DNA of 16,546 nucleotides from NCBI GenBank assembly GCA_963660385.1, contig CAVKWQ010000039.1, positions 1 through 16,546 of the forward strand. Direction: 5' to 3'. The notes under the pieces are model-generated. The model saw only the letters and a program-made list of their open reading frames with translations, was not told where the DNA came from and ran no database searches. Within the stretch, counting starts at the first letter, position 1; every line of letters begins with the position of its first letter. Source of the stretch: Avelusimicrobium sp963660385 (GTDB taxonomy: Bacteria > Elusimicrobiota > Elusimicrobia > Elusimicrobiales > Elusimicrobiaceae). Of this stretch, positions 1-6,318 are shown in pieces. A program made the translations under genes and the position numbers.

Positions 1-311
1 TGATTGACTCGGCTCAGTCCACCGGTCGCCTTTTCTAATATAAGGAGGTGTTTCGCTGTCAAAAAGTTTTCTGTTTATAATTGGTTGGTAAAAACTTTAA
101 AGAAGTTTGCTAATTTAAAAGATCAATTCTGACTACTTATATAGTCTAACAAAAAAAGACAGAAAAGTCAAGACCCATTTTTCTAATTTTTCAAAAACTT
201 GAAAAAGGGTTCTTGAAAACTTCTCTGGAAACAAATCCGTTTTTGTTTCCTTATGTATTAAGTATAACTAATCCAGAGCGCCTTGTCAAGCAGTCTTTTC
301 TTTGCGCCTGG
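1..311. other. Intergenic stretch without a recognisable gene
   Basis: No open frame here has family resemblance, normal codon use or a convincing start. AAGGAGGTG at 42-50 looks like a strong ribosome binding site, but the nearby GTG frame stops after ten codons. An imperfect hairpin pairs 173-183 (ACCCATTTTTC) with 201-210 (GAAAAAGGGT, one base bulged), without a clear T tract. The sequence is A/T rich and is probably the region downstream of a gene lying outside the window. Confidence 0.5.
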
Positions 312-337
312 TTTGCTATCCTTATATATAGGATACT
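312..337 (+). repeat. Degraded second copy of the promoter/start region found at 666-692
   Basis: TTTGCTATCCTTATATATA occurs at 312-330 and again at 666-684, and similarity continues for several bases on both sides (TTTGCGCCTGG versus TTTGCCCCTTAAA upstream; GGATACT versus GGATATT downstream). The later copy runs into an ATG that starts a gene; here that ATG is lost. The TGCTATCCT core (315-322) is a plausible extended -10 element, so the copy may still fire and give a short transcript ending at the hairpin at 369-401. Confidence 0.5.
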
Positions 338-368
338 AAAAAGCCTGCATTCCCCGCAACCCACAAAA

Positions 369-407
369 AAGAAGGCCGCGCTTATAAACGCAAGCCTTCT
401 TTATTTT
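369..407. terminator. Rho-independent terminator, probably bidirectional
   Basis: AAGAAGGC (369-376) pairs with GCCTTCTT (394-401), with a small inner GCG/CGC stem. The hairpin is preceded by an A run and followed by TTTATTTTG, so it can stop transcription from either side. Confidence 0.6.
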
Positions 408-450
408 GTTGTACCCGTTTTATTTTTTTCCCGGCCGAAGCCGGAAACCG

Positions 451-491
451 TTAAAATAAAAACCCCGCCTATTTCATTAATAAGCGGGGTT
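451..491 (-). terminator. Rho-independent terminator, better in minus orientation
   Basis: AACCCCGC (461-468) pairs perfectly with GCGGGGTT (484-491). Read on the minus strand the stem is followed by TTTTTATTTT, the usual U-rich tail. No minus-strand gene is visible just to its right, so it may be a leftover or may insulate the upstream gene. Confidence 0.55.
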
Positions 492-668
492 CTATTAAAA
501 ATAAAAAATCAAATTACATTAAACGCCCGCATAAACAACTTCTTCCTTTAGCCAATTAATCGGGTTAAAGGAATAGTGGTTAATGCAGTAATTTACGTTT
601 AACATTTGCATAAATATATTATGCTTTTTTTGCTGCGGGGTGTCAATTATTTTTTGCCCCTTAAATTT

Positions 669-676
669 GCTATCCT
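669..676 (+). promoter_or_regulatory. Extended -10 promoter element for the squalene-synthase-family gene
   Basis: TGCTATCCT (668-676) matches an extended -10 (TGnTATnnT). No good -35 lies 16-18 bases upstream. A start 6-8 bases downstream falls at 682-684, directly on the ATG of the gene, implying a leaderless messenger. Confidence 0.5.
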
Positions 677-683
677 TATATAT

Positions 684-1688
684 ATGGATATTGAGACGCT
701 TTTAAAAAACACTTCCCGCAGTTTGTATTTAAGCGTCCAGGCGCTCCCCGGCAGGATGCGCCCGGCGTTTGGCATTGCCTATTTGCTTTGCCGCTACGCC
801 GACACCATCGCTGATACGTCTATCTTGCCCGCCCAGCGGCGCCTATATTGGATAGAGCGTTTTCCGCACCTGTTGCAAGAGCAGAATTTGCAAGAAGCCG
901 CGCAACTGGCGGGCGAAATCTGCGGCGGGAGCGAAAATCCTTACGAAAAGGAACTCATCAAAAACTTGCCGCCCTGTTTGCAAGTTTTGAACCAAGTACC
1001 AGCCCAGCAACTGCCTATTATTATGGATGCGGTACAAGCGGTTTGCGACGGGATGAAGATTGATTTAAGCACATTTCCCGAGGAGCACTCCGCCCGACTG
1101 CGCGCCTTTCAAACGCCCGCGGACTTGCAGCACTATTGCCGCTTAATGGGCGGAAAGCCGGGGCTGTTTTGGAGCCGCCTCATCTGCGCTACCGCCAAAA
1201 TTAAAATGCCGGAAACGGACTTCTACGAACTGGGCCAGCACATTGGGGACGCATTGCAAATCGTCAATATTTTGCGCGACCTGCCCAAGGATTTGCGCAT
1301 TGGGCGGTGCTATTTTCCGCAACAGGACTTAACCGAAGCCGGCCTTACAGCCGCCGATTTATTAGACCCCGCAAATTCCGCCCGTTTTGAACCAATCAAA
1401 CGCAAATGGATTTTATGGGGTGTAAATAATCTAAAAAGCGCCGTGCGCTACTTTGCCCAACTGCCCAAAACACAGCCGGGCGGACGCGCCGCCGTAGCGT
1501 GGCCCGTATTATGGACGGCAGACACGTTGCTAAAAGTGTGGCAAACACCCGATTTATTAAACCCGCAAAAGCGCGTGAAAATTCCGCGCTCGGTTATCTA
1601 CTCCACAATGCTTCTCACCCCGCCGATACTGGTTAGCAACGGGCTTTTTAACAAGTGGCTTACCGCCAAGTTGCGCAAATTCAATTAA
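684..1688 (+). CDS. Squalene/phytoene synthase family protein (squalene-synthase-like)
   Basis: The product (334 aa) belongs to the all-helical head-to-head prenyl synthases, which join two prenyl diphosphates (two farnesyl-PP to squalene, or two geranylgeranyl-PP to phytoene). Both Mg-binding aspartate motifs are visible: DTIAD at residues 40-44 and a second one around NILRDLPKD at 195-203. The N-terminal SRSLYLSVQALPGRMRPAF (11-29) and YCRLMGGKPGLFWSRL (151-166) resemble squalene synthases more than phytoene synthases. A hydrophobic C-terminal segment (about 310-325) could touch the membrane. I chose ATG 684 over in-frame starts from 606 because homology begins there and the -10 element lies just upstream; there is no Shine-Dalgarno. 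No cyclase, desaturase or isoprenoid gene is nearby, so the product cannot be assigned. Only a weak hairpin (CAATT/AATTG, 1682-1695) follows. Confidence 0.88.
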   Translation: MDIETLLKNTSRSLYLSVQALPGRMRPAFGIAYLLCRYADTIADTSILPAQRRLYWIERFPHLLQEQNLQEAAQLAGEICGGSENPYEKELIKNLPPCLQVLNQVPAQQLPIIMDAVQAVCDGMKIDLSTFPEEHSARLRAFQTPADLQHYCRLMGGKPGLFWSRLICATAKIKMPETDFYELGQHIGDALQIVNILRDLPKDLRIGRCYFPQQDLTEAGLTAADLLDPANSARFEPIKRKWILWGVNNLKSAVRYFAQLPKTQPGGRAAVAWPVLWTADTLLKVWQTPDLLNPQKRVKIPRSVIYSTMLLTPPILVSNGLFNKWLTAKLRKFN

Positions 1689-1714
1689 AAAATTGTTTCG
1701 CTTTCCCTCAAAAT

Positions 1715-1729
1715 GCGCTATACTATAAA
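1715..1729 (+). promoter_or_regulatory. Promoter -10 region for the symporter gene
   Basis: TATACT at 1719-1724 lies in a GCTATACTATAAAA context like the other promoters in the window. TTGTTT at 1693-1698 is a possible -35, but its spacing of 20 is long. Initiation is expected near 1730-1731. Confidence 0.45.
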
Positions 1730-1795
1730 ATGTGTTTTTTGAAGGACTCCCGTTTTGTTATTGTACCCGCAATACCCATAAATAAGGAGTTTTAA
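1730..1795 (+). CDS. Possible 21-codon leader ORF coupled to the symporter gene
   Basis: An ATG at 1730 opens a 21-codon frame (MCFLKDSRFVIVPAIPINKEF) whose TAA (1793-1795) shares its last A with the ATG of the next gene. The predicted transcription start is at or beside this ATG, so it would be read from a leaderless messenger, as inferred for the genes at 684 and 4279. The Shine-Dalgarno of the symporter lies inside its last codons, the arrangement expected for translational coupling. There is no run of a regulatory amino acid and no clear attenuator. It may simply be an open stretch of the 5' leader. Confidence 0.3.
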   Translation: MCFLKDSRFVIVPAIPINKEF

Positions 1796-3195
1796 TGACT
1801 GAATTATTGACGCACGCCATATCCCTTATCAACGATTGTTTTTTGGGATATGTGCTTATGGCCGCACTTATTTTTGCCGGTCTCTACTTTACGATTGCCA
1901 CCCGCTTCGTACAGTTCGTCCGCCCCAAAGAAATGCTTAAACTGATGATAAGCGGCGGCGAAGAAACCCGCGGTACGGGGCACATTTCCCCCTTCCAGGC
2001 CTTTGCTATCAGCACCGCCGCACGCGTGGGAACCGGCAACATCGCCGGCGTCGCCATTGCCATTACCGTAGGCGGGCCCGGGGCTATCTTTTGGATGTGG
2101 CTCATTGCCGTCATCGGCTCCGCTTCTGCATTTGCCGAAAGCACCCTTGCCCAAATCCATAAGGTCAAAACGGGCACACATTTTCGCGGCGGACCTGCTT
2201 ATTATATGAAGAACGCCCTGCACAGCCCCAAACTGGGTTTGGCGTTTTCCGTCATCATCACGCTGACGTTTGCTTTTGTGTTTAACTCCGTCCAGTCCAA
2301 CACCATTGCCCAATCGCTAAACACCACCTTCCATTTGGATACGTCCGTTTGCGGCATTGTGCTGGCCGCGCTGACCGCCGTCATTATCTTTGGCGGGCTG
2401 AAACGCATTGCGCGCTTTTCGGCGGTGATTGTGCCTATCTTTGCCGGGGCGTATATTATTTTAACACTCGTGGTAATGGTGTTAAACTTGGATAAACTGC
2501 CCCACATTTTCGGGCTTATCTTTTCCGATGCGTTTAGTTGGCACAACATTGCAGGCGGGACTTTGGGCGCTACCATTATGACGGGTGCCCGCCGCGGCCT
2601 GTTTTCCAACGAAGCCGGTATGGGCAGTGCGCCTAACGCCGCCGCCACCGCGCACACCTCGCACCCGGTCAAACAAGGCTATGTACAGGCGTTTAGCGTA
2701 TTTATTGATACATTGGTTATTTGCAGTTGCACGGCTTTTATTGTGTTGCTTTCCGATTACCAACAATTCCCGGGGCTGGAAGGTATTGCCCTTACGCAAA
2801 AGGCGTTATCCTCGCAACTGGGCGGCTTTGGCAATTACTTTTTATCGGCCAGTGTACTGCTGTTTGCCTTTACGTCTATTATCGGCAACTATTACTACGG
2901 GCAAGCCAATGTGGAATTTATCTCCCGCAAAAAAAGCGTAATGCTTATTTTCCGCACGGGCGTAACGCTGATGGTGCTGTCCGGCGCGGTATTGCAATTA
3001 AAACTGGTATGGAACTTGGCAGATTTGTTTATGGCGGCTATGGCGCTGATGAACATTTACGCTATTTTGCGCTTACGCAAGCAAGTAATTGACACACTCG
3101 CCGACTACCGCAAACAAAAAGGAAAAGGGCTGGACCCGCACTTTTACCCGGCGGAAATCCCGTCTATCGGGCACGCCGAAGCGTGGGAAAAGTAA
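1795..3195 (+). CDS. Sodium:alanine/glycine symporter family protein (AGCS)
   Basis: A 466-aa inner-membrane protein with about ten hydrophobic helices, the usual size for the alanine-or-glycine:cation symporter family, which takes up small neutral amino acids with Na+. Family motifs are intact: RVGTGNIAGVAIAI (77-90), GGPGAIFWMWLIA (93-105), FRGGPAYYM (130-138) and TGARRGLFSNEAGMGSAPNA (263-282). The ATG at 1795 has TAAGGAG (1783-1789) five to six bases upstream. The gene stands alone apart from the possible leader ORF that overlaps its start by one base, and is closed by a strong terminator. The substrate (alanine, glycine or glutamine) cannot be told from sequence. Confidence 0.95.
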   Translation: MTELLTHAISLINDCFLGYVLMAALIFAGLYFTIATRFVQFVRPKEMLKLMISGGEETRGTGHISPFQAFAISTAARVGTGNIAGVAIAITVGGPGAIFWMWLIAVIGSASAFAESTLAQIHKVKTGTHFRGGPAYYMKNALHSPKLGLAFSVIITLTFAFVFNSVQSNTIAQSLNTTFHLDTSVCGIVLAALTAVIIFGGLKRIARFSAVIVPIFAGAYIILTLVVMVLNLDKLPHIFGLIFSDAFSWHNIAGGTLGATIMTGARRGLFSNEAGMGSAPNAAATAHTSHPVKQGYVQAFSVFIDTLVICSCTAFIVLLSDYQQFPGLEGIALTQKALSSQLGGFGNYFLSASVLLFAFTSIIGNYYYGQANVEFISRKKSVMLIFRTGVTLMVLSGAVLQLKLVWNLADLFMAAMALMNIYAILRLRKQVIDTLADYRKQKGKGLDPHFYPAEIPSIGHAEAWEK

Positions 3196-3198
3196 TTT

Positions 3199-3230
3199 AA
3201 ACCGGGGCTTTTAAAAGGCTCCGGTTTTTT
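3199..3230 (+). terminator. Rho-independent terminator after the symporter gene
   Basis: AAACCGGGGC pairs with GCTCCGGTTT (one G-U pair), followed by a T6 tract. Confidence 0.85.
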
Positions 3231-3259
3231 AATAAAAAGGGCCCATATAAAAATAGGCC

Positions 3260-3287
3260 TTGAAAAATGGGGAAATAGGCTTATAGT
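3260..3287 (+). promoter_or_regulatory. Promoter of the small RNA gene
   Basis: TTGAAA (3260-3265) and TATAGT (3282-3287), separated by 16 bases, form one of the best sigma-70-type promoters in the window. Transcription should start near 3294. No open frame with a ribosome binding site follows; the next landmark is a terminator. Confidence 0.6.
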
Positions 3288-3293
3288 AATAGT

Positions 3294-3455
3294 ACAAAGT
3301 ACTTGGGAACAGCCCGATATCCTTGGTTGCAGTTGTGAGAGCACGGTGTGTTTTCCTATTGCATAAGACCCGGAGACGGAGCCTCCCTAGGAAAGAGGAA
3401 CATAGTAATGACACTAATGAGCTAAACCCCCGAAATAATATGCGGGGGTTTTTTT
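3294..3455 (+). ncRNA. Stand-alone small RNA of about 160 nt, possibly 6S-like
   Basis: This stretch lies between its own promoter (3260-3287) and its own terminator (3424-3455) and carries no credible reading frame, the layout of an independent small RNA gene. Visible structure includes an apical stem TTTCCTA/TAGGAAA (about 3352-3396) enclosing a GGAG/CTCC stem, and a short GGGAACAGCCC hairpin near the 5' end. It lacks the signatures of SRP RNA (GGTCAGGTCCGGAAGG), RNase P RNA and tmRNA. The length, the lone gene, and a loose resemblance of AGCCCGATAT...TTGGTTG...GAGCACGGT to the 5' arm of enterobacterial 6S RNA make 6S RNA a candidate, but I could not fold or align it properly. I am fairly sure it is a transcript and unsure what it is. 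Confidence 0.6.
3424..3455 (+). terminator. Rho-independent terminator of the small RNA
   Basis: AAACCCCCG (3424-3432) pairs perfectly with CGGGGGTTT (3443-3451), with a 10-base loop and seven T residues. Confidence 0.9.
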
Positions 3456-3456
3456 A

Positions 3457-3840
3457 GGCCCTCCGGGCCAAGGAACTCTATACGCGCCCTAATGATTACT
3501 TGGGCAACACTCTTTCTGTAAAGTCGCGTAGTTTTGTTTCGCGCGCGTTTCCGCCTTTCTTCCTCACTCGCGCCTAGTCCTGCATATAATTTAGTTAGTA
3601 AAAGGCCCTCCGGGCCGCACGCTGCGCGCCGCGACTCTATGTGCTCTCTACTGATTACTTGGGCAACACTCTTTCTGCAAAGTCGCGTAGTTTTGTTTCA
3701 CGCGCGTTTCCGACAGTATTCCTCCCTCACTCGCGCCTAGTCCTGCATATAATTTAGTTAGTAAAAGGCCCTCCGGGCCGGGGAACTCTATGTGCTCTCT
3801 ACTGATTAGTTGAGCCACACTCTTTCTGCAAAACCGCAAA
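3457..3840. repeat. Tandem repeat, about 2.5 copies of a 147-163 bp non-coding unit
   Basis: Each unit begins with the palindrome GGCCCTCCGGGCC (3457-3469, 3604-3616, 3767-3779). Then come ACTCTATGTGCTCTCTACTG (altered in copy 1), GATTACTTGGGCAACACTC with TTTCTGCAAAGTCGCGTAG, a GC-rich part, and GCATATAATTTAGTTAGTA. Units 1 and 2 are nearly identical over most of their length but differ by indels (147 versus 163 bp). Unit 3 is cut short about 16 bases before the end of mazG and is more diverged. Long frames cross it on both strands but show no protein character. The spacing is far too long and the 'spacers' too similar for a CRISPR array. Confidence 0.85.
3761..3779 (-). terminator. Possible terminator of mazG, formed by the repeat palindrome
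   Basis: Read on the minus strand, GGCCC-GGA-GGGCC is followed by TTTTAC. The stem is only five G/C pairs, but it lies about 75 bases beyond the mazG stop and no better hairpin is nearer. The copy at 3604 has the same tail. Confidence 0.4.
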
Positions 3841-3855
3841 CACCAGCCGTTACCC

Positions 3856-4242
3856 TTATTTCCCTTCGCGTTCTTTGCGTTTGGCTTCCTTCCACAGGGC
3901 AAGGGCCTCCTCGGCACTTGCGGCGTGGGCGTGGTCGCCAAACACGTGCGGGTGGCGGCGGTGGAGTTTATCATATAAACCTTGGATAACGTCGTCAATG
4001 GTAAATTTACCCTCTTCGGCCGCAATCTGGCTGTGCATTAACACCTGCAACAGCACATCGCCCAACTCTTCCTTCATATTTTCGTCGTCTTTCTTGTTAA
4101 TGGCGTCAATCAGTTCCTGCGATTCGTTTTGCAAACATTTAATCAAACTTTCGTGAGTTTGCTTTTTATCCCACGGGCAGCCGTTGGGGCCGCGCAAAAT
4201 AGCAAAGGTTTCTACTAAATCGGCAAAGTTATTTTTTTTCAT
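3856..4242 (-). CDS. mazG: MazG nucleoside triphosphate pyrophosphohydrolase
   Basis: A 128-aa all-alpha NTP pyrophosphatase that hydrolyses nucleoside triphosphates to monophosphates and pyrophosphate, usually a house-cleaning role. Family marks are LRGPNGCPWDKKQTHESL (16-33), the metal-binding NExxE at residues 39-43 and EELGD at 58-62 with the following helix. It corresponds to one MazG domain, whereas E. coli MazG (about 260 aa) has two in tandem, so it resembles the short single-domain forms. The ATG at 4242 has GGAG six bases upstream on the minus strand. It is divergent from the operon starting at 4279; the two promoters and its ribosome binding site are packed into about 40 bases. Confidence 0.93.
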   Translation of the reverse strand: MKKNNFADLVETFAILRGPNGCPWDKKQTHESLIKCLQNESQELIDAINKKDDENMKEELGDVLLQVLMHSQIAAEEGKFTIDDVIQGLYDKLHRRHPHVFGDHAHAASAEEALALWKEAKRKEREGK

Positions 4243-4270
4243 TGTTCACTCCGGGCAAAAATGCTATACC
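4242..4270 (+). promoter_or_regulatory. Promoter of the exported protein-thyX-glgC operon
   Basis: TTGTTC (4242-4247) and TATACC (4265-4270) are separated by exactly 17 bases, with an extended TGC before the -10. Initiation near 4277 leaves a leader of about two bases before ATG 4279. The -35 overlaps the mazG start codon. Confidence 0.65.
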
Positions 4271-4273
4271 ATT

Positions 4274-4279
4274 ATTATA
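4274..4279 (-). promoter_or_regulatory. Likely -10 element of mazG
   Basis: TATAAT on the minus strand at 4279-4274, giving a leader of roughly 25 bases that includes the GGAG site. The -35 match is poor. It overlaps the start codon of the divergent gene, so the two promoters should compete. Confidence 0.4.
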
Positions 4280-5583
4280 TGAAAAATAAATTTTTATTTA
4301 TGCTCACCGCTTTTCTTTTGTTCCCCGCCTTTTTACAGGCGCAAGTAATGGTCGTCCGCGTGGACGGTAATAAAGTGTATTTGGACACATCCGCTTTAAA
4401 CCGTACGGTGCAAAAAGACGACTTGTTTAAAGTTATTCTCTCTTCCGAAAAATTAACCAATCCCAAAACCGGGAAAGACTTGGGCCTGCTTTATAATTAT
4501 TCCCAAGAGGGAAAAATCGTGGAAGTCCAGCCGCTCTATGCCGTTGGCGAAACGGAAGCGGACAAACGCATTGCCGTCGGGCAGGAAGTTGTTTTAACCG
4601 CCACGGCACCCGCCCAGCAGGCACTCCCCGCCGCCACGCAAGAAGCCGACAAAACCTCCACGCACCGCAAAACCGTATATGAACCTGTGGAGCAGGAAGT
4701 TATCGGCGTAACCGAAGCCAACGTAACGGGCGAAAATAATTTTGTTACCCTTTCCAACAAAGGCCAAGTAACCGTATGGACGCGCGGCGACAAGGGCACC
4801 TTAAAAGAAGAAATGGCTTTTACCTTGCCCAATGGCAAACGCGCCTTAGCCGTATCGGCCGCCCCGGTAAAGGACAACAAAGCCCAAATTTTTGTTTCAT
4901 ACTTTGACGAGAAACGCCAATCTATTTCTACCACCGTACTGGAAAACCAAGACGGGGCCTTAAAGGAAATTGCCAACTTATCCTATTTTGCCAAGGAACT
5001 GGGCTGCGGAAAAAGCAAGCAAATTTGGCTCCAAAAGCCGTTTGTGTCGGGAATCTATCCGGGCAACGCCCGCTTGCTTGCCTATACGGACGGCAAATTT
5101 GCCCCCACCCAAGAAACAATAAGCACCTACCGCAACTGGCTGACGGGGCTCAACCATTACGCGGTGGAAACCGCCACCGCCCAAAACACGGTTTACACCT
5201 CGTCCAATGGGCGTTTGCGCTTGGTAATGGCTAACGGGAAACGGGCCGAAAGCAAAGATTTGTTCGCCGGGGCTCCAAATCGTGTAAAATATAAGCAAGA
5301 GATTTTGAAATTTTATCCGTCCGTCCAAGTCTTTGGACCGGAGGGGAACGCCGCCTTTGCAGCGGTGGAAAATGTATCCAAATTAGGCATTTTGTCTGAC
5401 ACTTTTGGCCAATACCAAAACAGCAAAATACATTTTTTGACCTTTGAAAAGGGCCGCCTGTCCGTTACCGACACGGTAGAATTGGACGGCGTGGTATATG
5501 ACACCGCCTGCACGGACAGCGCCGTTTTGGCCGCCGAAGTGCTGCCGGACGGGAACAGTTCCGTCGTGGAAATTTTTAAATAA
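4279..5583 (+). CDS. Exported protein with a FlgT-C-like N-terminal domain, function unknown
   Basis: The 434-aa product starts with a clear signal peptide (MKNKFLFMLTAFLLFPAFLQA, cleavage about residue 21-22), so it is probably periplasmic or outer-surface. Residues 23-107 have the rhythm of the small beta domain at the C-terminus of FlgT and related envelope proteins: VDGNKVYLD, a KDDLFKV step, NPKTGKDLG, GKIVEVQPLYAVG and a closing VGQEVVL. A Pro/Ala/Thr-rich linker (108-130) leads to about 300 residues of beta-rich sequence with short repeats such as NNFVTLSNKGQVTVWTRG and AQIFVSYFD, which suggest a beta-propeller or FG-GAP-like fold; I do not recognise the family. ATG 4279 is preferred over 4261 because the signal peptide starts there and 4261 lies upstream of the expected transcription start. 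thyX follows after 15 bases. Confidence 0.75.
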   Translation: MKNKFLFMLTAFLLFPAFLQAQVMVVRVDGNKVYLDTSALNRTVQKDDLFKVILSSEKLTNPKTGKDLGLLYNYSQEGKIVEVQPLYAVGETEADKRIAVGQEVVLTATAPAQQALPAATQEADKTSTHRKTVYEPVEQEVIGVTEANVTGENNFVTLSNKGQVTVWTRGDKGTLKEEMAFTLPNGKRALAVSAAPVKDNKAQIFVSYFDEKRQSISTTVLENQDGALKEIANLSYFAKELGCGKSKQIWLQKPFVSGIYPGNARLLAYTDGKFAPTQETISTYRNWLTGLNHYAVETATAQNTVYTSSNGRLRLVMANGKRAESKDLFAGAPNRVKYKQEILKFYPSVQVFGPEGNAAFAAVENVSKLGILSDTFGQYQNSKIHFLTFEKGRLSVTDTVELDGVVYDTACTDSAVLAAEVLPDGNSSVVEIFK

Positions 5584-5598
5584 TCAGGAGAAATACTC

Positions 5599-6291
5599 GT
5601 GCCACAATCTAGTGAAAAAATCAACGTGTTGGACAAGGGCTTTGTGCGCTTGGTAGATTTTATGGGGGGCGACGACCGCGCCGTACAGGCGGCCCGCGTA
5701 TCGTTCGGGGCTGTATCCAAAGGCCCGGAGCAGGACAAACGCCTCATTAAATATTTAATGGAGCACGCCCACCACACGCCGTTTGAACATTGTTATTTCC
5801 AATTTCATATCTGCTGCCCGATTTACGTCGCGCGCCAATGGATGCGCCACCGCTGGGGCTCTTACAACGAAGTCAGCGCCCGCTATACCGAAGTAAAGGA
5901 TGAATTTTATATTCCGTCTAAATTCCGCGGTCAGGACACCAAAAACAAACAAGGCTCCGTGGCCGATTCCCAATTAGACAACGAAGCCCTGCGCAAAATT
6001 TACGAGGCCAGCGTAGAAGCCTCTTACGCCGCTTACCATAAACTCTTGGAAGCCGGCGTCGCGCGCGAAATGGCCCGCGGCGTATTGCCCGTGTGCCAAT
6101 ATACCCAATTTTATTGGAGCGTAAACGCCCGCAGTTTGTTTAACTTTTTATGCTTGCGTACCGACAAACACGCCCAGAAGGAAATCCGCGTGTATGCGGA
6201 TGAAATCGCCAAAATCGTGGCGGAAAAAATGCCGTGGTCGTGGGAAGCGTTTGAATCGTTAAACAAACAACTGCCGTTAGGCTCCGAATAA
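5599..6291 (+). CDS. thyX: Flavin-dependent thymidylate synthase ThyX
   Basis: ThyX makes dTMP from dUMP using methylene-tetrahydrofolate as carbon donor and reduced FAD (from NADPH) as reductant; tetrahydrofolate is released, so the cell need not recycle dihydrofolate at this step. The 230-aa product has the signature RHRWGSYNEVS (83-93, RHR-x7-S) within MRHRWGSYNEVSARY, an N-terminal HHTPFEH (58-64) and the C-terminal NARSLFNFLCLR helix that binds dUMP. The GTG start at 5599 has AGGAG (5586-5590) eight bases upstream. It is second in an operon with the exported protein and glgC, without functional link to either that I can see. Confidence 0.96.
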   Translation: MPQSSEKINVLDKGFVRLVDFMGGDDRAVQAARVSFGAVSKGPEQDKRLIKYLMEHAHHTPFEHCYFQFHICCPIYVARQWMRHRWGSYNEVSARYTEVKDEFYIPSKFRGQDTKNKQGSVADSQLDNEALRKIYEASVEASYAAYHKLLEAGVAREMARGVLPVCQYTQFYWSVNARSLFNFLCLRTDKHAQKEIRVYADEIAKIVAEKMPWSWEAFESLNKQLPLGSE

Positions 6292-6318
6292 TTAAGTCTA
6301 ACTAAAAGGGAAACATTT

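Noticed and set aside
1..60. 3' tail of a tRNA or 16S rRNA (TTGACTCGG and the CACCTCCTT complement)
   Set aside because: The T-loop is not canonical, no CCA is placed correctly, and the minus-strand CACCTCC lacks the preceding GGAT of 16S rRNA.
213..551. 112-codon frame on the plus strand with a TTG start
   Set aside because: It runs straight through two terminator hairpins, has no ribosome site and low-complexity composition, and resembles no family.
3457..3840. CRISPR array
   Set aside because: Unit length is 147-163 bp, only 2.5 copies, and the sequence between palindromes is itself repeated rather than unique.
3534..4025. Open frames of 68 and 125 codons crossing the tandem repeat
   Set aside because: They repeat with the DNA unit, change frame between copies, and the longer one overlaps mazG in another frame.
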